DNA of 29,297 nucleotides from assembly GCA_027080125.1 (NCBI GenBank), contig JALWSW010000034.1:1-29297 (forward strand), in the 5' to 3' direction. This DNA is from Campylobacterales bacterium. GTDB lineage: Bacteria > Campylobacterota_A > Desulfurellia > JAADFJ01. Below the pieces are notes generated by a model. That model did not search any database and had not been told where the DNA came from. It saw nothing but the letters and a program-made list of their open reading frames with translations. Of this stretch, positions 16,060 through 22,950 are shown in pieces. The position numbers were made by a program, and so were the translations under genes. The stretch's first letter is position 1. Each line of letters begins with the position of its first letter.

Positions 16060-16836
16060 TTGAACTGTATAGAAACAGAGCGGCAAGGAAAAACAGCCAT
16101 AGTCAGATTTAGCAGAGAAAAGAGCTATAATGCAATGAATGACGAGCTGATTACCGAGTTCGCACAAACGGTTGGCTTGATTGAAGAAAGTGACGTAAGA
16201 ACTGTGATTTTGACAGGTAAAGGTAAAGCATTTTCAGCTGGTGGGGATGTAACAAGTATGCGGAATATAGCCCAAGCCGAGAGAGGAAAATTTTTCAACA
16301 GCCTCACGGTGCCTTTACATGAGGCTATAGCTGGCATTGTCAAATCGGAAAAAATATGGATAGCTGCGGTAAACGGTATTGCTGCAGGAGCGGGCGTCTC
16401 AACAGCGCTTGCGTGCGATATTACAGTAGCTTCGAGGGATACCAAATTTATACTCTCTTATGAAAAAATAGGTCTTAGCCCTGATGGGGGTGCAACATTT
16501 TTCCTGAACCAACTACTGGGTTTCAAAAAAGCTATCGAGATAATAATAATGGATCCGGCGATAGATGCAGAAGAGGCTTTGAGGCTGAATATAATCAATC
16601 AATGTTTTGAACCAGAGCATCTTATAGAGGAAGCACTCAAGATTGCGAAGCAGATAAATGAAAAATCTTTTGATGCGGTATCAGCCTCAAAAAAACTTGT
16701 AAGAGCTTCTTATCTTGAAGCATTGAAAATGCAATTAGATCGTGAAGCAAAATCGATTGCGAAAATGGCACAGACTCGAAACGCTGAAATAGGTATAAAC
16801 GCGTTTATGGAAAAAAGGCTTCCTAAATTCAGATAG
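16060..16836 (+). CDS. PaaG-like enoyl-CoA hydratase/isomerase
   Basis: This 258-residue crotonase-fold protein starts at TTG (16060-16062), supported by AAAGGAGG just 5 bases upstream. Oxyanion-hole segments are AFSAGGDV (57-64) and NGIAAGAGVSTALACDI (105-121). The first catalytic Glu of classical hydratases (in GGCELA) is replaced by Ser here. A catalytic-type Asp142 in GLSPDGGATFFL matches the PaaG group of ring-epoxide and double-bond isomerases. The sequence therefore favours an isomerase-like activity on an acyl-CoA over plain hydration. No other fatty-acid or phenylacetate genes are nearby. It lies 30 bases behind the phosphatase and is probably read from the same mRNA. Confidence 0.88.
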   Translation: MNCIETERQGKTAIVRFSREKSYNAMNDELITEFAQTVGLIEESDVRTVILTGKGKAFSAGGDVTSMRNIAQAERGKFFNSLTVPLHEAIAGIVKSEKIWIAAVNGIAAGAGVSTALACDITVASRDTKFILSYEKIGLSPDGGATFFLNQLLGFKKAIEIIIMDPAIDAEEALRLNIINQCFEPEHLIEEALKIAKQINEKSFDAVSASKKLVRASYLEALKMQLDREAKSIAKMAQTRNAEIGINAFMEKRLPKFR

Positions 16837-16854
16837 CAGAACTATAAATGGCTT

Positions 16855-17448
16855 TCATATATTGGTCTTGTTTATAATAAGTGGCACAAAACGGCAATAT
16901 GTAATAAATTCGGCTCTGTTTTTGTGTGCTGTTTTAGTTATCAACATAAGTTTTTGATTGAGTGAGCTGCCTATTGGAATGACCATCTTTCCACCTATTT
17001 TGAGTTGATCGATGAGTTGTTGTGGGATTGCCTCGGCAACTGCTGAGACTATAATTCCATCAAACGGAGCTGTTTCGCTCCATTCTTTGAGAGTTGATCC
17101 GATCTTCAGATATACATTTTTGCAATTTGCCTTTTTCAAATTTTTTTCTGCAAATTTTGCCAATTGAGTTATTTTTTCAATTGAGTAAACCTTGCAAACC
17201 AGATGTGATAATATTGCACTCATATATCCGGAACCGGCTCCTATCTCCAAAACCTTTTTGCTTTTATTAGGAGATATGAGGTCAATCATAAGAGCTATAA
17301 GTGAAGGTTGAGAGGTTGTTTGACCAAAACCTATAGGAATCGGTTCGTTTATCTCTTTGTATGACTTCTGCTGATCAGGTAAAAATTCTCCTCTTTCAAC
17401 CTTTTTCATCGCTTCTAAGACATTTTTTGAAATCCGTTTATTTGTCAT
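16855..17448 (-). CDS. pcm: Protein-L-isoaspartate O-methyltransferase
   Basis: This 197-residue SAM-dependent repair enzyme methylates isoaspartyl residues in aged proteins. The family-specific GQTTSQPSLIA at 42-52 marks the isoaspartate site. SAM motif I is VLEIGAGSGYMSAIL at 66-80. Later blocks are FDGIIVSAVAEAIPQQLIDQ and LKIGGKMVIPIG. The length is about 15 residues under the usual 208-215, with nothing essential missing. The ATG lacks a clear Shine-Dalgarno. A good promoter lies about 95 bases upstream. The gene is convergent with the crotonase gene, with 18 bases between the stops and no visible terminator hairpin. Confidence 0.93.
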   Translation of the reverse strand: MTNKRISKNVLEAMKKVERGEFLPDQQKSYKEINEPIPIGFGQTTSQPSLIALMIDLISPNKSKKVLEIGAGSGYMSAILSHLVCKVYSIEKITQLAKFAEKNLKKANCKNVYLKIGSTLKEWSETAPFDGIIVSAVAEAIPQQLIDQLKIGGKMVIPIGSSLNQKLMLITKTAHKNRAEFITYCRFVPLIINKTNI

Positions 17449-17540
17449 ATCATAAAGACGCTATAAGTAAAATCTGATATTAAATTCCATCAAGTTTGGT
17501 CATGCTATCGGTTAGTTACCCGAATCCCGTTTTTTCAAGT

Positions 17541-17569
17541 ATTGTAGCATAGATGGTTCAATTTGGCAA
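17541..17569 (-). promoter_or_regulatory. Promoter of pcm
   Basis: On the minus strand TTGCCA (17569-17564), a 17-base spacer and TACAAT (17546-17541) match the sigma70 consensus at 5 and 5 of 6 positions allowing one change each. The predicted leader to pcm is about 85 bases, in which I see no clear structure. Confidence 0.5.
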
Positions 17570-17598
17570 TCTGTATCGGTTGCTGATTTTTTAGGTTT

Positions 17599-17630
17599 TT
17601 GACAAATCGGTTTGAGTCTGTAATTATAAC
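17599..17630 (+). promoter_or_regulatory. Promoter of radA, near-leaderless
   Basis: TTGACA at 17599-17604 is consensus. The -10 is either TAATTA (17621-17626, spacer 16) or TATAAC (17625-17630, spacer 20). Either choice puts the transcription start within about 0-4 bases of the radA ATG at 17636. No Shine-Dalgarno is present between them. Confidence 0.45.
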
Positions 17631-17635
17631 ACTCT

Positions 17636-18934
17636 ATGAAAACTAAGTTTATCTGCACTGAATGCGGCTATAGGACATCTAAATGGTTTGGAAGGTGCGC
17701 TTCTTGCGGAGCTTATGGTACTCTTGAGGAGTTTAGCGAAAAAAAGGAGAAAAAGCCGATAGCTTCAGCTAATATAAAACCTGTGTCTGAGATTATCATA
17801 AGTGATCAAATTCGTATAAGGACGGGAGAAAAATCTATTGACGAGGTATTTGGCGGCGGAATCGTGCCTGGTTCGCTTTCGCTTGTAGCCGGAGCCCCCG
17901 GAATCGGAAAATCGACGATGCTTCTTCAAATAGCCAAAGCAGTTGCTGATAAGGGAAAAGTTATCTATTTTAGCGCAGAGGAATCGGTGGGACAAGTGAA
18001 GTTAAGAGCGGAAAGACTCAATATCAACTGCAAAAATTTGCTTATTTCAGATGCCAGCGACACCGATTATATTGTTTCGATTGTTGAGTCGAAAAAGCCT
18101 GTAATGGCAATAGTTGACTCTATCCAAACCGTCTCAAGCGCCAATATTTCCGCTGTTACCGGTTCGGTTAACCAATTGCGCTACAGCACTGATTGCTTTT
18201 TGGAAGCGGCAAAGAAAAACAATATACCTATTGTGATTGTCGGTCATATAACCAAAGGCGGTCTTATCGCGGGACCCAAGCTGCTTGAGCATATGGTTGA
18301 TGCCGTCCTGATTATGGAAGAAGCTGGAGGTTACAAGGTTTTGAGGGCGGTTAAGAACAGATTCGGAGCTATTGATCAAACCTCTATAATGCAGATGGGT
18401 GAAAACGGTTTGAGGGCTCTTGAGAGACCTGAGGGGATTTTTTTGGGAAAGGCGATTGAAGCACCTGGAATCGCAAGAAGTCTGACAATAAAGGGCAATC
18501 AGCCTTTAGCGGTGGAGATTGAGTCGCTTGTTTCTCCATACGGAATAGGCAAAAGCACGGCAATCGGGTTTGATACCAACAGACTGATTATGCTATCGGC
18601 GATAATCGAGAAGCAGTTGATGATGAAGATTTTGGGACACGATCTTTATCTTAATGTCACAGGAGGAGTCTCTATTGATGAAACAGCGACCGATCTTGCC
18701 GTTTGCGCTTCAATCATCTCCTCTATACAAAATAAGCGTATCAACACGAATTATGTATTTATCGGCGAGGTCGGACTTGCAGGTGAGGTCAGGAGCACAA
18801 AATCTATGGAACGCAGAATCGCCTCAGCTGTCAGGCTCGGCTTTACCGACATTATCATGCCGGATTCGGAGTTAGTCTCCTCTGCTAACCTACATAAGAT
18901 AAAATTTCTGAACGAACTTCCGGATTATATATAG
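17636..18934 (+). CDS. radA: DNA repair protein RadA
   Basis: This 432-residue RecA-related helicase promotes branch migration in recombination. An N-terminal zinc finger uses Cys7, Cys10, Cys21 and Cys24. The ATPase core has Walker A GAPGIGKST at 86-94 and Walker B-type VMAIVDSIQTV at about 156-166. The RadA-specific KNRFG motif is at 240-244. The C-terminal Lon-protease-like domain (about 270-425) contains NVTGGVSIDETATDLAVC and lacks a protease serine, as usual. The ATG has no Shine-Dalgarno. The final 10 bases overlap the convergent DciA-like gene. Confidence 0.96.
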   Translation: MKTKFICTECGYRTSKWFGRCASCGAYGTLEEFSEKKEKKPIASANIKPVSEIIISDQIRIRTGEKSIDEVFGGGIVPGSLSLVAGAPGIGKSTMLLQIAKAVADKGKVIYFSAEESVGQVKLRAERLNINCKNLLISDASDTDYIVSIVESKKPVMAIVDSIQTVSSANISAVTGSVNQLRYSTDCFLEAAKKNNIPIVIVGHITKGGLIAGPKLLEHMVDAVLIMEEAGGYKVLRAVKNRFGAIDQTSIMQMGENGLRALERPEGIFLGKAIEAPGIARSLTIKGNQPLAVEIESLVSPYGIGKSTAIGFDTNRLIMLSAIIEKQLMMKILGHDLYLNVTGGVSIDETATDLAVCASIISSIQNKRINTNYVFIGEVGLAGEVRSTKSMERRIASAVRLGFTDIIMPDSELVSSANLHKIKFLNELPDYI

Positions 18935-19206
18935 AATCTAATATCTTTTATCTTTTTCCTGTTGATTTTGTTGAGTTTGTTTAAAATCTGCTCTTTCATC
19001 ATAGAAAGTTCCTGCGCCCAGATCCCGTCTTTGCATTTTATATAAAGACAGCCGTTTTCAAATTTTTCAGGAACCGAACAACTGCTGATAGAGCCTCCTA
19101 TCGCTTTCCACGAATCTACAATCTTTATAAAATCGGAGATTTTTTGCATCTCATCGGTTTTTTTAAATTCATCCAAAAGCACTGAAATATGCTTCAGCTC
19201 TGCCAT
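18925..19206 (-). CDS. DciA-like DUF721 protein
   Basis: This 93-residue protein matches the DUF721/DciA fold: a central SWKAIGGSISSCSVPEKFEN, then CLYIKCKDGIWAQELSMMKEQILNKLN and a closing KKIKDIRFYI. In many bacteria without DnaC or DnaI, DciA proteins help load the replicative helicase DnaB. Short DUF721 proteins like this one contain just the KH-like domain, and their role is less tested. It overlaps the convergent radA by 10 bases at the 3' end and the upstream amrS gene by 13 bases at the 5' end, so it is probably co-translated with amrS. Confidence 0.8.
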   Translation of the reverse strand: MAELKHISVLLDEFKKTDEMQKISDFIKIVDSWKAIGGSISSCSVPEKFENGCLYIKCKDGIWAQELSMMKEQILNKLNKINRKKIKDIRFYI

Positions 19207-20216
19207 ATACCCTCTATTTTATATCCGCAAAAGGGACAACAGCCGTTTTTTAGCATATTGTTTAGATTGTTTCCTATATGTCCGGAGCGGCTTATAACCA
19301 TTTTGCCGCACTCGGGACAATATGTAGATTCATATTGGGATTTGTTAAGATTGCCTACATACACATGTTTTAAACCCTCCTGCTTGGCTATGCGGTAGCC
19401 TTTAAGGATTGTTGAGGGTGGGGTAGGTGGTATGTTTGTCAATTTATATGTAGGGTAAAATGCGGAGATATGCCAGGGTATTCTATTATCCAAATCGGCA
19501 ATGAATCTTGCAATGGAACGAATTTCTTCATCGGAATCGTTTTTTCCCGGTATCAAAAGTGTCGTAAGCTCAATCCAGATTCCCTTGCCGTATGCGTATT
19601 TGATACATTCTAATACGGGAGCAACTCTTCCGTTGCATAGATTTTGATAAAATTTATCAGAGAATGATTTTAAATCGATATTCATAGCATCAAGATACGG
19701 GCTTATTTTATCGATTGCCTGGCGGGTTTCATATCCGTTCGTAATAAATATATTTTTAAGTCCGACCTTCTTGGCAGCTACGGCACAATCGTAAGCATAT
19801 TCAAAAAATACAGCCGGTTCATTGTATGTATAGGCAATCGATTTTGCCCCATAGGATTTTGCCAGTCCTGCAAGCTCATCAGGCAAAAGCTTTCTGCCTG
19901 GCAAAGCACCTTTTTGCTTTTTTGTCAATTGCGATATCTCATAATTTTGACAAAATGAGCATGCAAAATTGCAGCCTACGGTTCCTATTGAAAGTGCACC
20001 GGATCCCGGCAAAAAATGGAAAAGCGGTTTTTTTTCTATAGGATCAAGATTAATAGCTGTGACATCTGCATATACCGTCAGCTTTAATTTGTCGTTCTCA
20101 ACCTTTCGCACGCCACAGATGCCGTACTGCCCCTCCTGCAATCTGCATAGATGCGAGCAAGCAAGGCAGAGCACCATGTTTCCGATTTTTTTAGATAACC
20201 ACGCATCGCTAATCAT
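19194..20216 (-). CDS. amrS: AmmeMemoRadiSam system radical SAM enzyme
   Basis: This 340-residue radical SAM protein carries the cluster motif CNFACSFC (Cys82, Cys86, Cys89) within SIGTVGCNFACSFCQNYEIS, very close to the AmrS/PFL-activase-like group. An N-terminal cysteine set (Cys17, Cys20, Cys24, Cys34) and a C-terminal CPECG...CPFCG pair are also typical. The start at 20214-20216 is chosen over an earlier ATG at 20324: AGGA lies 8 bases upstream, a promoter lies between the two, and family members begin near this point. The usual partners AmmeMemo (MEMO) and AMMECR1 are not in the window. The substrate of this system is not known. Confidence 0.88.
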   Translation of the reverse strand: MISDAWLSKKIGNMVLCLACSHLCRLQEGQYGICGVRKVENDKLKLTVYADVTAINLDPIEKKPLFHFLPGSGALSIGTVGCNFACSFCQNYEISQLTKKQKGALPGRKLLPDELAGLAKSYGAKSIAYTYNEPAVFFEYAYDCAVAAKKVGLKNIFITNGYETRQAIDKISPYLDAMNIDLKSFSDKFYQNLCNGRVAPVLECIKYAYGKGIWIELTTLLIPGKNDSDEEIRSIARFIADLDNRIPWHISAFYPTYKLTNIPPTPPSTILKGYRIAKQEGLKHVYVGNLNKSQYESTYCPECGKMVISRSGHIGNNLNNMLKNGCCPFCGYKIEGIWQS

Positions 20217-20249
20217 CTGTTTTTCCTGTGAAACTGTTTCATAATCCAA

Positions 20250-20277
20250 ATAATAAACTGTGATAAGATAAAAGCAA
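20250..20277 (-). promoter_or_regulatory. Possible promoter of amrS
   Basis: TTGCTT (20277-20272), a 16-base spacer and TATTAT (20255-20250) on the minus strand would start transcription near 20243, about 27 bases before the amrS ATG. This supports the shorter amrS start. Confidence 0.4.
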
Positions 20278-20333
20278 CTTTTAGCGCATCCTGTAGCTAA
20301 GAATCTGAGGGCAGTTTTTTTCAATAGTTTTCC

Positions 20334-20365
20334 AACCGGATTAGCCTCATTGCGTAATACCGGTT
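20334..20365. repeat. Imperfect inverted repeat in the Yip1-gene promoter region
   Basis: AACCGGATTA and TAATACCGGTT face each other across about 11 bases, identical apart from one extra base. There is no T-run beside it. The repeat spans the -35 and part of the spacer of the putative promoter at 20350-20377. Confidence 0.5.
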
Positions 20366-20377
20366 CAAAGTTATAAT
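20350..20377 (+). promoter_or_regulatory. Possible promoter of Yip1-family gene and rmuC
   Basis: A consensus TATAAT (20372-20377) stands 16 bases after a weak -35, TTGCGT (20350-20355). The leader would be about 30 bases and holds GGAGGAG before the ATG at 20415. The weak -35 lies inside an inverted repeat, so an activator or repressor is possible. Confidence 0.45.
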
Positions 20378-20414
20378 AAAAAAGTCAGTTGCCGGAGAAC
20401 TTATTGGAGGAGTT

Positions 20415-20951
20415 ATGGATTTAAATCAGGTTTCCGAACGTATGGTAAGGGCAATAAAGCTTGACGATAGTCTGTTTGAGGAGGTAGAGCATGATTTAAG
20501 CGCCACTTCTCAGGCAGGGTTGGTCGTCATTCTTTCAAGCATTGCCGCAGGAGTAGGAACGGGAATTATGAGCAGAATCGGCATTATCGGGATATTCATA
20601 GGTGCAGCCGTTGCTCTTTTTGCCTGGTATATATGGGCATATATAGTATATTTTATCGGAGTAAAACTTATGCCTGAGGCTAACACCAAATCAAGCCCGG
20701 GTGAGTTGCTAAGGACAATCGGTTTTTCTTCCGCTCCGGGCATTTTCAGACTTTTCGGTTTTCTGCCTATCTTTGGCGGTTTGATTGCGTTTGTCTCTTC
20801 GGTATGGATGATTGTTGCAATGGTCAAGGCGGTAAAAGCGGCGCTTGATTATACAAGCACAATAAGAGCTATAGGGGTTGTTCTGGCAGGCTGGTTTATC
20901 CAGGCTGCCGTTGTTCTGATTGCTATATTTATGTTTGGCGGATTCGGCTAA
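20415..20951 (+). CDS. Yip1-family integral membrane protein
   Basis: This 178-residue protein has a short polar N-terminus (about 1-32) and about five membrane segments. The pattern resembles bacterial Yip1/DUF-type proteins: an acidic start (DDSLFEEVEHDLSATSQA), a first helix rich in small residues, a loop with a GELLRTIGFSSAPGIFRLFG-like block, and paired C-terminal helices. No enzymatic motif is visible and the function is unknown. GGAGGAG precedes the ATG. The stop shares one base with the rmuC start, so the two are translated together. Confidence 0.75.
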   Translation: MDLNQVSERMVRAIKLDDSLFEEVEHDLSATSQAGLVVILSSIAAGVGTGIMSRIGIIGIFIGAAVALFAWYIWAYIVYFIGVKLMPEANTKSSPGELLRTIGFSSAPGIFRLFGFLPIFGGLIAFVSSVWMIVAMVKAVKAALDYTSTIRAIGVVLAGWFIQAAVVLIAIFMFGGFG

Positions 20952-22252
20952 TGCAGTCCGAAATTTTATATTTTTTGTTTTTCCTTATAATAGCTCTTCT
21001 TCTTTGGATAGTCTATCTGACTAAACAAAATTCAAGACAAAGCGATATGAAAAGGCTTGTCGATGAAGTTGATAAATACGCAAAAGATAATGAAAGATTA
21101 GAGAATATCATGAGAGAAGAGTTCTCCTCATCAAGAATGGAGTATTCAAAAAGCTCAAAAGAAAACAGAGAGGAGCTTGCCAAATCTCTCAAGGAGTTCG
21201 GAGAGTTTACGCTTGCTCGAATGAGTGATATAGCCGGATTGCAAAAAAATCAACTTGAGGCGTTTTCAAATCAGCTTTCTCAGCTAACAAGTATGAATGA
21301 AAAAAAATTCAATAATATTGCCACAATAATTCAGTCCCGTCTTGATGCTATAAAAGAGAGCAACGAAAAAAAACTTGAGCAGATGCGTAATACCGTTGAC
21401 CAAAAACTTGAAAAAACCTTAAGCGAGCGAATCGGTGTCTCCTTTAAGATGGTAAGTGAGCGATTGGAGCAGGTTTATAAAGGTTTAGGCGAGATGCGAG
21501 AATTGGCAAATGGCGTGGGTGATTTAAAACGGGTGATCTCAAATGTTAAAACACGCGGAGTTATGGGAGAATATCAGCTTGCCAATATCCTTGAGGAGAT
21601 TTTAACACCTGCTCAATATGAAAAGAATGTCGCAACGAAAAAAGGAAGCAGGGCGTTTGTGGAATATGCCGTTAAACTTCCGGGAAAAAACGATGGTGAG
21701 TCGGTCTGGTTGCCGATTGATTCCAAATTTCCGATTGAAACCTATCACAGATTGCTGGATGCATACGATAATGCGGAAAAAACAGAGATTGATAATTTTC
21801 GCTCTCAGCTTTCAAGAGAGATAAAATCGTTTGCAAAAGAGATTCATGATAAATATATTGATCCACCCAACACAACCGATTTTTCCATTATGTTTTTGCC
21901 TGTTGAGGGTCTTTATGCGGAGGTTTTGAGAGATGCAGGGCTTTTTGAGCTGCTTCGGAGCAACTATAAAGTAATAGTAGCAGGTCCGACCACTGTAGCG
22001 GCTCTTCTTTCAAGTCTTCAGATGGGATTCAGAACTCTGGCAATTGAAAAACGCTCAAGCGATGTATGGAAAATTTTAAGCGGGGTCAAATCTGAGTTTA
22101 CCAAATTCGGTCTTATCTTGCAGAAAACTCAGAAGAAACTTCAGGAGGCATCAAATACTATAAATGATGCTGAGATAAGGAGCCGGGCAATTGAGCGCAA
22201 ACTAAGAGATGTCCAGGAGATGCCCGCTTTGCCTGATAAGATGGCAGAATAA
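20951..22252 (+). CDS. rmuC: DNA recombination protein RmuC
   Basis: This 433-residue protein has an N-terminal membrane anchor (about 5-22), a long charged coiled coil (about 30-175) and the RmuC nuclease-like domain (about 180-410). The domain contains GVMGEYQLANILEEILTPAQYEKN, WLPIDSKFPIETYHRLLDAY and IMFLPVEGLYAEVLRD, all typical. RmuC limits inversions between short inverted repeats and is thought to be a restriction-like nuclease anchored in the membrane. The start overlaps the Yip1-family stop by one base (TAATG). A strong hairpin begins right after the stop codon. Confidence 0.94.
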   Translation: MQSEILYFLFFLIIALLLWIVYLTKQNSRQSDMKRLVDEVDKYAKDNERLENIMREEFSSSRMEYSKSSKENREELAKSLKEFGEFTLARMSDIAGLQKNQLEAFSNQLSQLTSMNEKKFNNIATIIQSRLDAIKESNEKKLEQMRNTVDQKLEKTLSERIGVSFKMVSERLEQVYKGLGEMRELANGVGDLKRVISNVKTRGVMGEYQLANILEEILTPAQYEKNVATKKGSRAFVEYAVKLPGKNDGESVWLPIDSKFPIETYHRLLDAYDNAEKTEIDNFRSQLSREIKSFAKEIHDKYIDPPNTTDFSIMFLPVEGLYAEVLRDAGLFELLRSNYKVIVAGPTTVAALLSSLQMGFRTLAIEKRSSDVWKILSGVKSEFTKFGLILQKTQKKLQEASNTINDAEIRSRAIERKLRDVQEMPALPDKMAE

Positions 22253-22282
22253 AAAAGCCCGGTCAACTTGACCGGGCTTTGG
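22251..22282. terminator. Bidirectional rho-independent terminator
   Basis: A nearly perfect palindrome, AAAGCCCGGTCAA with its complement across a one-base centre (22254-22280), lies between the convergent rmuC and cytochrome c1-like genes. On the minus strand the hairpin is followed by six T, a strong signal for ending the bc operon. On the plus strand the T-run is short (CTTT then GGCGGACTTTTT), so termination of rmuC is probably weaker. Confidence 0.9.
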
Positions 22283-22302
22283 CGGACTTTTTGTGTTCTT
22301 TG

Positions 22303-22950
22303 TTAGTCCTCTATACCTTCCTCTGTCAGAACAGCCTTTCTGTATAACGCAAACAGAACCGCAAGAACTATTAAGAATATTATGACAAAGGTTCCTATAA
22401 GATGTCTTTTTTGTGTCTCTTTTTCGGTAGGTAGTATAGCAGTTTTTAGAAATGTAGATATTGCCACAACCTGTCTATCGCTTAGATGCATATTGGGCAT
22501 CTTTGTACCCGGAAGTACTTTCTGAGGATCTTTGATAAAGTTAAACAGTTTTCCTTCTCCCATATAAACGTATGCGGTTGAAAGATCCGGCGGAACTGAC
22601 CCAAACGCTGCTTTGAGACCTTTTAATTGAAGCGCAAAAGCGGATTCATAGATATATCTGTTAAGAAAACCGTTATTTTTTTTCATAAGGAGCTTGAATA
22701 ACGGTTTTGCGTTTGGAGCATTTACAAATGTTGGATATATCTCTTTGTATCTGACAGAATGACAAGCGGTGCAAAACATCTTAAATGTTTTTTCGCCTTC
22801 TTTAGCTAACTGCGCTTCACTGACTTTTGCCTTAATAAGTTCAGCAGAGTGGGGAACCTTCCATTTCTCAGGTTCAAGAATGCCGCTCCAGAGGGCATAG
22901 AACAGACCGCCTATTATGAGGATAATCGGTATTGAACGTAGAAATTTCAC
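22303..22950 (-). CDS. Membrane-bound monoheme cytochrome c (c1-like subunit of bc complex)
   Basis: This 215-residue protein has an uncleaved-looking N-terminal hydrophobic segment (about 5-23), one heme-attachment motif CTACH (Cys60, Cys63, His64), a likely axial methionine in GTKMPNM (Met151 or Met154) and a C-terminal membrane anchor (about 184-203). It accepts electrons from the Rieske protein and hands them to a soluble carrier or oxidase. It is shorter than classical cytochrome c1 and looks like a class I cytochrome c with membrane anchors. It overlaps the cytochrome b stop (ATGA) and ends just before a strong terminator. Confidence 0.88.
   Translation of the reverse strand: MKFLRSIPIILIIGGLFYALWSGILEPEKWKVPHSAELIKAKVSEAQLAKEGEKTFKMFCTACHSVRYKEIYPTFVNAPNAKPLFKLLMKKNNGFLNRYIYESAFALQLKGLKAAFGSVPPDLSTAYVYMGEGKLFNFIKDPQKVLPGTKMPNMHLSDRQVVAISTFLKTAILPTEKETQKRHLIGTFVIIFLIVLAVLFALYRKAVLTEEGIED

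Noticed and set aside
20217..20324. Longer N-terminus for AmrS
   Set aside because: A likely promoter and ribosome site lie downstream of that ATG, and the extra 36 residues do not resemble the family.
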